From Lysobacter sp. (lineage in GTDB: Bacteria; Pseudomonadota; Gammaproteobacteria; Xanthomonadales; Xanthomonadaceae): DNA of 64,000 nt. A model generated the notes under the pieces. The model was not told where the DNA came from and made no database searches. It saw only the letters and a list, made by a program, of their open reading frames with translations. The stretch spans positions 124,001 through 188,000 of the forward strand of contig JAHCAU010000001.1 of assembly GCA_019634715.1 (NCBI GenBank). Direction: 5' to 3'. A program made the position numbers and the translations under genes. This document shows positions 34,938 through 40,835 of the stretch, one piece after another. Positions within the stretch are counted from its first letter, which is position 1. Each line of letters begins with the position of its first letter.

Positions 34938-35685
34938 CGACCTCCCCTCCTCCAATGCGGAAACCTTCGATGCAGGTCGATTTACCACCGCCCTCCAGCA
35001 CCACATCGAAGATCAGCACTTCAATCCCGAATCCCGCCTTGCGCTCCGGAAAGCGCCTTCCGAATCCCCATGCCGTGCTCCTTCCCGACGGGTATGCACG
35101 CGAGTCGCTCTCATACCCCATCGCCACCAATTCCTTCGCCAGCGACTCGAATTCCAGCGTGCAATAAGTCGGTTGCTGATCGGAGAACGGCTCGACACCT
35201 TCGTCCAGATCAATAAGAATCGTTGGAGGCTGCTCCATTCTGCCCAGACGACTGACACCAATCCGATATCCCCAACCTTCCGTCGTCGCACCGAAGTACT
35301 GATAACCGTCGTCCATGCTGGGGCGCTTCACGAGAGCGACCTGCATTCTGCGCTCCACATTCCCCCGCTCCAGATCCTCCAGCGCCTGGAAGCTCCCCAG
35401 CAGCGCCAGAATCTGCCGCCGCAACTGCGCAGCCGGAATCGCGGGGCCGCGCTCATGCTCTGGAGCGGCAGCGACGGTATCGGCCGATTCGGCTGGCGTC
35501 GCGTCCGACTGGCTCGCGATCGGCGGTAACGCTTCGACCGGCGGCAGGTCCAGGCGCGTGGGGACATCCTGCGCGACCGTTACGTGAGGATCGACCTGCG
35601 GCGGCTGCGACCCATCCGCGCCACAGGCCGCCAGCGTGCTGCCCGTCGCGAGTGCGGCCACGGCCGCCACTGATTTCCATTGCAT
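34930..35685 (-). CDS. Predicted immunity lipoprotein (X-Tfi) A
   Basis: The 251-residue product starts MQWKSVAAVAALATGS and has a lipobox Cys about residue 21 (GSTLAAC), so it is a periplasm-facing lipoprotein, as known immunity proteins of T4SS effectors are. The mature part has a Pro/Ala-rich linker and then a globular domain (GYRIGVSRLGRM, TYCTLEFESLAKELVAMGYE) ending near two cysteines. It lies immediately upstream of the effector gene and overlaps it by 8 bases. ATG 35685 has a GAGGA sequence about 8 bases before it. The frame is open to ATG 35922, which overlaps the preceding gene by ATGA; that longer form would hide the signal peptide and is a real alternative. Confidence 0.78.
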   Translation of the reverse strand: MQWKSVAAVAALATGSTLAACGADGSQPPQVDPHVTVAQDVPTRLDLPPVEALPPIASQSDATPAESADTVAAAPEHERGPAIPAAQLRRQILALLGSFQALEDLERGNVERRMQVALVKRPSMDDGYQYFGATTEGWGYRIGVSRLGRMEQPPTILIDLDEGVEPFSDQQPTYCTLEFESLAKELVAMGYESDSRAYPSGRSTAWGFGRRFPERKAGFGIEVLIFDVVLEGGGKSTCIEGFRIGGGEVDG

Positions 35686-35918
35686 CGTCGTGTCCTCATC
35701 GGAAGGGGGAAGTGCCGGTGTCACGGGCGGAACGGCCGGGCGCGGCAATCGGGGCTTGCGCTTGGGTTGCACCTGAAGGCCACCGGGCGGCAGCGGCCCC
35801 AGGGCGCGCGCGATCTGTTCGTTGATCGCCTGCACGTCGCGCTGCAACTGCTGGTCGTGCAGTGGATCGCTTCGATTAGGGCGTTGTCGCCAGCGCAGGT
35901 CGATCTCATCGTTCTCCG

Positions 35919-36491
35919 TCATGGAGCGATCCTGTCCTGAGTGGTCCGGATTATGGCAGTGGATCCATCCTGTCGCACGCGACCAGATCCCCCTTTGATG
36001 TACTCGATCCTGCTGGTCAGCGCGTTCCAGCCGTGGATTTCGGCAAGCGCCTCGTCCCTGCGCGAACTGCGGATGTAGGCGCCGACCACAGCCGTTGCGT
36101 CAAACTCGCCGCCTTGTCCTGCCGCACGAATGCCCTCGGTGATGGCGTAGCTGGCGGCGTTGCGTTCCTTTTCCGCTTTCTGGGTATACAACGCATGGCC
36201 GGTCTCGTGGCCGAGGGTGCTGGTGATTGCATCAAGGCGGGGTTCTTTCTCCAGAATGCTGGTAAAGGTATTTGGGCTGATGTAGATCGCTTTTTCGTTG
36301 GCATGGTAGCTCCCGCCTTCATTGGCGCCCGGCGTGCCCACCCGGATGTGTTCCAGTGTTCCGGCATTGACGGCTTCGGTCATGATCTGCCGAAGATAGG
36401 GGGAACTGGCGATGGCCTCCTCGATTTCCGCCTTGCGACTTGCGGGAAGTTCGCTCGTCAAGTGCTGAAGATTCGGCGATAGCTTACTCAT
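35919..36491 (-). pseudogene. Truncated effector paralogue (metallopeptidase head only)
   Basis: The 190-codon frame matches the first 167 or so residues of the effector at 33420: same start motif (SPNLQHLTSELPASRKAEIE), HETGH at residues 95-99, and the helix RRDEALAEIHGWNALTSRIE. After that it runs into an unrelated 20-residue end. The middle domain and XVIPCD are missing, so it should not be secreted by the T4SS. It overlaps the upstream immunity B gene by 8 bases, exactly like the full effector, which shows that a whole immunity-effector unit was duplicated. It may be a decayed toxin or a small cytoplasmic peptidase. Confidence 0.8.
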
Positions 36492-37233
36492 CGGTATTTC
36501 CGCCGATCCTCAACGACAGAATGCAAGTATCATCCGTCTGCTTCTCCTTGATCGAATACAAGGCGATACCGATTGCAACGCTTGTACCCTGCGGATACGT
36601 AGGTCGTTTGAACCACCACGTTCTATTACCCCTGAAACGATAAGGCTCGTCTGCTCGCTCATACCCCATCGCTACCAGATCCTTCGCCAGTGGCTCGAAC
36701 TCCAGCGTGCAGTAGGTGGGTTCCTGGTCGGTGAATGGCTCGACGCCATGATCCAGCCCAATCAGAATCGTGGAAGGTCGATCCAATCCGTAGAGTTTTT
36801 CCACCGAAACGCTGTAGTTCCATCCCTCCTTCGTGTCTGCCTCGTAATCGTACCCTTCGGTCATCTTCAGGTTGCGCTGAAGCTGCACTCCAAAAGCTCT
36901 TTCCATATTGCCGCGCTCCAAGTCTTCCAACGTCTGGAAACTCGCCAACAGCGCCAGAATCTGCCGCCGCAACTGCGCAGCCGGAATCGCGGGGCCGCGC
37001 TCATGCTCTGGAGCGGCAGCGACTGTATCGGCCGATTCGGCTGGCGTCGCGTCCGACTGGCTCGCGACCGGCGGTAACGCTTCGACCGGCGGCAGGTCCA
37101 CGCGCGTGGGGACATCCTGCAAGACCGTTGCGTGAGGATCGACCTGCGGCGGCTGCAACCCATCCGCGCCACAGGCCGCCAGCGTGCTGCCAGTCGCGAG
37201 TGCGGCCACGGCCGCCACTGATTTCCATTGCAT
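36484..37233 (-). CDS. Predicted immunity lipoprotein (X-Tfi) B
   Basis: The 249-residue product is a paralogue of immunity protein A. Its signal peptide and lipobox region (GSTLAAC) and the Pro/Ala linker are nearly identical, but the globular C-terminal domain has diverged clearly (GWNYSVSVEKLYGLDRPSTI, TYCTLEFEPLAKDLVAMGYE). Different globular domains on the same leader suggest that the two lipoproteins protect against different effector variants. The lipoprotein start at 37233 is preferred; the frame is open to 37521. It is followed by, and overlaps, the truncated effector gene. Its own upstream region holds an effector relic. Confidence 0.76.
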   Translation of the reverse strand: MQWKSVAAVAALATGSTLAACGADGLQPPQVDPHATVLQDVPTRVDLPPVEALPPVASQSDATPAESADTVAAAPEHERGPAIPAAQLRRQILALLASFQTLEDLERGNMERAFGVQLQRNLKMTEGYDYEADTKEGWNYSVSVEKLYGLDRPSTILIGLDHGVEPFTDQEPTYCTLEFEPLAKDLVAMGYERADEPYRFRGNRTWWFKRPTYPQGTSVAIGIALYSIKEKQTDDTCILSLRIGGNTDE

Positions 37234-37520
37234 CGTCGTGTCCTCATCGGAAGGGGGAAGGGCCGGTGTCACGGGCGGAACGGCCGGGCGCGGCAATCGG
37301 GGCTTGCGCTTGGGTTGCACCTGAAGGCCACCGGGCGGCAGCGGCCCCAGGGCGCGCGCGATCTGTTCGTTGATCGCCTGCACGTCGCGCTGCAACTGCT
37401 GGTCGTGCAGCATGTCGCCAAGATTGGGCCGCAAACATTGCCGAGGATCGCTGTCGTCGTCTGGCCTCATCATCTCAAGCGTTCCTTGCGACCAATACCA
37501 ACCGATTGTTCTGCATGGCA
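37234..37520 (-). other. Open-frame leader upstream of immunity B, duplicated before immunity A
   Basis: This in-frame extension encodes a conserved segment with LHDQQLQRDVQAINEQIARA and a proline-rich stretch, identical to that upstream of immunity A (35686-35870). The identity extends on into the immunity genes with a constant offset of 1548 bases for about 460 bases. Either both immunity genes use the upstream start, or the segment is a leftover of another gene. Confidence 0.55.
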
Positions 37521-37533
37521 AGCCGGTCGCAAT

Positions 37534-37650
37534 CTATCACGAAGACCGAGCACAGGGGCACTGCGCCACCGTTTCAGGATTGATCGGATCACGCTTGGGA
37601 ATGCGACGACGAATCCGGGCGCGGGAACGCCCGCGCCCGGGTGATCTTCA
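37534..37650 (-). pseudogene. Relic of a third effector copy
   Basis: In the frame read from 37650 down to 37535, the translation contains RRIPKRDPINPETVAQCPCA. This matches HRIPKRGPINLEPVAQCHFD in the middle domain of the effector at 33420 (residues 213-232). It is bounded by stop codons within about 35 codons. It shows that an additional effector once stood upstream of immunity B, so at least three immunity-effector units existed in this array. Confidence 0.7.
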
Positions 37651-37839
37651 CGCGACATCGGCCTCCAGCGGCACCAGCCGGTTGTCTTCATCGTATTGCA
37701 GACCGCAGACCATCGCGGCCATGCCGCGCAGCGCGGCTTGCGGGCTGGCGCCGCTGGCTTCGCACAGGGCGATGAACTGGGGAGGGACTTCGACGAGCAG
37801 AACGTTGGACGGCTGGAACTGCGGCTTCGGCTTGGACAT
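37648..37839 (-). CDS. Small hypothetical protein beside the effector array
   Basis: The 63-residue product (MSKPKPQFQPSNVLLVEVPP...) is soluble with two cysteines and no recognised motif. Start ATG 37839 is preceded by GGAGTGTCG (purine-rich). Its stop lies exactly at the edge of the effector relic. Composition is protein-like and charged residues are balanced. A chaperone for effector export or a regulator is possible, but nothing in the sequence proves it. Confidence 0.5.
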   Translation of the reverse strand: MSKPKPQFQPSNVLLVEVPPQFIALCEASGASPQAALRGMAAMVCGLQYDEDNRLVPLEADVA

Positions 37840-37892
37840 GACGACACTCCGTTTCGCCCGATGCCCGGAGTGGACGCCGTTGGCAAATCCAC

Positions 37893-37984
37893 ACCGCATC
37901 GCGCGCAGGCGCGTCAAGGTTTGCGCAGCAACTCGCCTCGACCTTGACGCGCCGAGCACGGTGCGATGATGGGACGACAACGGG
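37893..37984. repeat. Direct repeat, right copy, bracketing the effector/immunity cluster
   Basis: Matches 33321-33410 in the same orientation. It contains the perfect 11-base hairpin cgcgtcaaggt/accttgacgcg with a 20-base loop, a structure that could be a terminator or recombination site. The two copies enclose about 4.5 kb of duplicated effector genes. Confidence 0.75.
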
Positions 37985-38265
37985 GAACACCTATCGATAA
38001 AATCAGCAGCCAATGCTTTTGTAGGGCGGGCTCAAGCCCGCCATTGCAGCACGCGGCATTCCGCAAGCACTCGAATGCGTATTTCGAAGATGCATCGCTT
38101 CTTGCAGATCGCGACTTCGTTTCGGCGGGCTTGAGCCGGCCCTACGGCGCTGCGCATCCATCGAAAAGCCGGATAGGCGAATGCAACCGTTCCGCTTTGC
38201 CGATGATCACGATTGTTCAAACAGCCGACGAACGGTGCTTGCGTGGTGAGTCCATAGGTGAATTG
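37985..38265. other. Spacer between effector array and integron cassettes
   Basis: No gene is supported. The region carries the REP-like pair at 38020-38145 and the outer end of a weak attC-like site from 38214. It is otherwise unremarkable. Confidence 0.5.
38020..38145. repeat. Inverted pair of REP-like palindromes (GGCGGGCTTGAGCC family)
   Basis: tgtagggcgggctcaagccc with gcc at 38020-38042, and ggcgggcttgagccggccct with ac at 38124-38145, face each other. They share the GTAGGGCGG core with the two palindromes at 3029-3169. Confidence 0.8.
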
Positions 38266-38271
38266 TTAGGC
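38214..38271 (-). repeat. Weak attC site A (integron recombination site)
   Basis: On the minus strand it begins GCCTAACAATTC (38271 leftward), identical to the start of attC site B. The inner and far ends are poorly matched, with GTTTGAAC as the nearest R' candidate at about 38214-38221. The stop codon TAA of the cassette gene at 38266 lies inside this GCCTAAC box. Confidence 0.55.
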
Positions 38272-38634
38272 CCCATGTCTCCACCATTTGTCGGTGGTGA
38301 ACTCCATGGGGATGTCTTCCTCGCCTGGATCGCTAAATCCCAGAGCGTTGAGACGTCCATGCCACTCGGTCTGTTTTGATTGTGGCAGCCGTGTGCCACA
38401 CCACGGGCAAAAATAAATTCGCGTAGCGGCGTTACCGGCGCGACTAATTTCAATACGGTACTCGTCCCATGAGTTGATCCACATGATCACAGGATTGGCG
38501 CCCTGAGAGTCCCACTCAATGGGCTTGGAGATGAACCACGCCATATCGAGACAGCAGTGCTTCGCCGGGTCGATGCCGTTCTTCAGGCAATGCTCACGCC
38601 TAAATGCGTCGGAGCGATAGGTAAGCTTTTCCAT
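38266..38634 (-). CDS. Integron cassette protein 1, zinc-ribbon-like
   Basis: The 122-residue product contains HCC (around residue 26), CPWCGTRLPQS near residue 75, and a conserved Trp-containing end. This pattern resembles small DUF6980-type proteins with a CxxCG knuckle, known from memory and not checked. Its TAA stop lies in the R'' box of attC site A, and ATG 38634 sits only a few bases from the attC site B boundary. That is typical for a cassette gene without its own promoter. G+C is lower than in the surrounding genes. The function is unknown. Confidence 0.75.
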   Translation of the reverse strand: MEKLTYRSDAFRREHCLKNGIDPAKHCCLDMAWFISKPIEWDSQGANPVIMWINSWDEYRIEISRAGNAATRIYFCPWCGTRLPQSKQTEWHGRLNALGFSDPGEEDIPMEFTTDKWWRHGA

Positions 38635-38637
38635 TAG

Positions 38638-38697
38638 GCCTAACACCTGAGTTAAGCCGTGCCGCGAAGCGGCATCGGCTTGGACGAATTGTTAGGC
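38638..38697 (-). repeat. attC site B, 60-base integron recombination site
   Basis: The site is bounded by GCCTAAC (38638-38644) and GTTAGGC (38691-38697), which are inverse complements. Inside are pairing arms (tgagttaagccg against cggcttggacga) and a perfect 6-base hairpin with loop gaa (tgccgc-gaa-gcggca). On the minus strand it reads GCCTAACAATTCGTCCAAGC, the start of the classic Xanthomonas/Vibrio-type attC. It lies exactly between two minus-strand genes. Confidence 0.93.
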
Positions 38698-39222
38698 GTC
38701 TCCGCCCGAAGCAAGCCCTGTGTGTCTAAACAATATTGGCACAATAGATGGTGCGGATGACTCCTTTCCCTGCGTAGCAATCAAGTACGTGGTGCACATC
38801 AACTCTGCGGCCAGATCAACCGATGTCCACAGCTCAGTTGCTCCGCGATACGCTTTACGGAACGTCAGAATGGTCTCAAGGTGCACCATATGCAGAAGGA
38901 AGAGCGCGGCCGCAAAATAATATGCGGAATCTTCATCATCCGGCTCGGTAGAAAACTCGGTAATGAACTCTTCGATCGCGGCACGCTTTTCGCTGGGGAG
39001 CATGTTCACCAGTCTTTGCGAGAAATTTTCAAAGTAATCGAAAGCTTCGACTAACTTGGCTTGAGACTGTGGATCGTCAAACCTAGGAGTCAGCTGTGGG
39101 TTAATTCGCACGAGTGTGTGCTCATCCGCGTAAGTCTCGCAGAGAGCAACCGCCATTCGTACGTGCCTGGCCGCGAACTGCGCGAACTCAGGTGGCATTT
39201 TTGGTTTGAACCATCCAATCAT
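38692..39222 (-). CDS. Integron cassette protein 2, hypothetical
   Basis: The 176-residue product is soluble and mostly helical, starting MIGWFKPKMPPEFAQFAARH. It contains no motif I can name. Its TAA stop at 38692-38694 lies in the R'' box of attC site B, as expected for a cassette. The start lies 10 bases before the GCCTAAC at 39232, so the gene fills the cassette. Composition is less G+C-rich than the neighbours (for instance the A/T-rich 3' end). The function is unknown; cassette genes often encode stress or antiphage functions, but no evidence points to either here. Confidence 0.78.
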   Translation of the reverse strand: MIGWFKPKMPPEFAQFAARHVRMAVALCETYADEHTLVRINPQLTPRFDDPQSQAKLVEAFDYFENFSQRLVNMLPSEKRAAIEEFITEFSTEPDDEDSAYYFAAALFLLHMVHLETILTFRKAYRGATELWTSVDLAAELMCTTYLIATQGKESSAPSIVPILFRHTGLASGGDA

Positions 39223-39231
39223 CAGAGAGAC

Positions 39232-39300
39232 GCCTAACTACGATTAGACCCCAAATTGACGCATAACACGGCACCGTATAACAAGTCGGACGCGGCTGTT
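39232..39300 (-). repeat. Degenerate attC or attI junction, site C
   Basis: A GCCTAAC box at 39232-39238 abuts cassette 2. Beyond it the sequence ataacacggcaccgtataac and aagtcggacgcggctgttcgc resembles parts of other attC sites but no complete second box is visible. No integrase gene follows to the right, where it would be expected for these minus-oriented cassettes. The remaining bases to 39459 show nothing else. Confidence 0.5.
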
Positions 39301-39459
39301 CGCGCAAACCATGAGCGGTGGCCTGACATGCAAATCAAACAGATAGCAACAGCAGGCAACCCACGCGACGTACCACGCATTCGTTTATCCGGAATCGACA
39401 CAACCTATCGCCCCAGTCCCCCACCCACCAACCTGTCAAATCAGACAGGCCTAACCCCC

Positions 39460-40380
39460 TCACTCCTCCACCCCCTTCCTTCTCCGCACCCATCGCCACA
39501 TGCGGCGCAGCAGCCAGAGACCAACCACCAGCACGACAAGCACCGGGATCAATGCCGCGATGACACGGACGACGAACGCGGTGCTACCAGCCATGACGCG
39601 ACCGGTGTCGGCGAAGGCTTCGGCGACTTCGCTGCGGCCTTCCTGGGTGGCGTGCGGGGAAAATTGAATCGTGAGCAGTTGGGTTTCGAGGCGGCGGCGG
39701 TGGCTGGCGGCGTCGCGGTCGGCGGCTTCGAGCTGGGCTTCGACGCGGGAGAGCTGGTCGGACAGCGCGATCACGTCGTCGACCTTGAGGTCCTTGCGGT
39801 CCTGGAATTCGAGCAGGCGCGCGTGCTGCTTGCGCAGGCGGTCGCGTAGGAGGGTGTTATCACGGACGGCGACGGCGAGGTCTTCGGCGGTGGTGCTGCG
39901 GGCGACGATCTCGCCGCCCTTGCCGCCGGATGAGATCAGCGGTTCGATCGCGCGGGGCTCGGCGCGCATGCGGAGCACGCCCTGTGGATAGCGTCCGCCG
40001 CTGCGGTTGGCGGAGAGGATCTGGCAGGCGCCGTAGCGCTTGCTCTCGCAGGCGCTGCGCACGGCGTCGAGGGTCGGCTCGATCCTATCGGCGTCGAGGC
40101 GCACTTCGACATCGTGTTCGTAGGCCAGCATCGAGGCTTCGCCGTCGTGGGCGGCGGCCTTGGCAGACGTCTCCTGCGGCATGTCGCGGCGCGCCTGCGG
40201 CAATCCGATCCGCGCGACCGACTCGCTGACCAGGTGATCCACGCCCATCTGCTTCAGGGGTGTGGGTCCATCGGCGGCAGGCGCCGCCCTGGTTTCATAT
40301 CGGTCCGCCTCAGCGCATCCCGCCAACAGCACCGCCAAGACCATCACCGGCAACGTTCTCGACACGACGAATCGACGCAT
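39460..40380 (-). CDS. DUF4349 lipoprotein
   Basis: The 306-residue product begins MRRFVVSRTLPVMVLAVLLA and has the lipobox LLAGC, predicting a lipoprotein. The central part is a long coiled-coil-like region (LLRDRLRKQHARLLEFQDRK, then LSDQLSRVEAQLEAADRDAA) typical of DUF4349. A C-terminal membrane helix (about residues 266-290) with a very basic end (MWRWVRRRKGVEE) follows. The frame extends far upstream, but ATG 40380 is the only start giving a signal peptide. Function is unknown; the family is thought to span the envelope. Confidence 0.82.
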   Translation of the reverse strand: MRRFVVSRTLPVMVLAVLLAGCAEADRYETRAAPAADGPTPLKQMGVDHLVSESVARIGLPQARRDMPQETSAKAAAHDGEASMLAYEHDVEVRLDADRIEPTLDAVRSACESKRYGACQILSANRSGGRYPQGVLRMRAEPRAIEPLISSGGKGGEIVARSTTAEDLAVAVRDNTLLRDRLRKQHARLLEFQDRKDLKVDDVIALSDQLSRVEAQLEAADRDAASHRRRLETQLLTIQFSPHATQEGRSEVAEAFADTGRVMAGSTAFVVRVIAALIPVLVVLVVGLWLLRRMWRWVRRRKGVEE

Positions 40381-40530
40381 GATCTTTCTCCCCTTGCATG
40401 GACAGGCGACGGCGCACTGCGGCCCCGCCAACGTACCGCAACCGGGAGCGGGGTCAAGCTGCGGCGCAGTGCGCGGAGGACAGTCCTCGTGCGCGTAACT
40501 CGCTGGTTCGGGACCATTGGATGCATGAAA

Positions 40531-40658
40531 CCCATCCCCACCCCAACCCGCCCGGCCCTCGCGCCTTGCGCTCGGGCGCTCGTCGGCGCACGAGGCAGTG
40601 CCTCGCAAGCGCGCCGCTTCGCCCCCTTGAAGGGGAGGGAGCAGAGCGCGGCGCCTTG
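40531..40658 (+). repeat. Long intergenic repeat, copy 1
   Basis: The block starts cccatccccaccccaacccg and ends with the hairpin cccccttgaaggggaggg. It matches 49200-49323 in inverted orientation with moderate divergence. Confidence 0.8.
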
Positions 40659-40771
40659 AAACTCGGCTACTGAGCAAGGGGAAAACAGGTCCCTCCCCTC
40701 GCTTTCGCGAGGGCCAAAGGCCTGCAGCTCGGGATGACAGGGGGTTCGATCAAGCGCATGCCGATGATCGC

Positions 40772-40808
40772 CCCCAAAAACACACGGGCCGCCCGAAGGC
40801 GGCCCGTG
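40772..40808 (-). terminator. Intrinsic terminator of the TonB-receptor operon
   Basis: Perfect 11-base stem CACGGGCCGCC/GGCGGCCCGTG with loop cgaa (40783-40808), followed on the minus strand by gtgtttttggg. It lies 28 bases past the receptor stop. Confidence 0.85.
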
Positions 40809-40835
40809 CTGCAACATTGACACGCATCCAGCCGA

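Larger units (their letters stand above)
40381..40835. other. Gene-free region with a large repeat and terminator
   Basis: No gene is supported between the DUF4349 start and the TonB-receptor stop. It contains the repeat at 40531-40658 and the terminator of the receptor gene at 40772-40808. The part just upstream of the lipoprotein gene should contain its promoter. Confidence 0.5.

Noticed and set aside
39300-39459. Possible attI site or integrase remnant right of the cassettes
   Set aside because: I looked for an integrase frame and an attI core and found only short frames without tyrosine-recombinase motifs.
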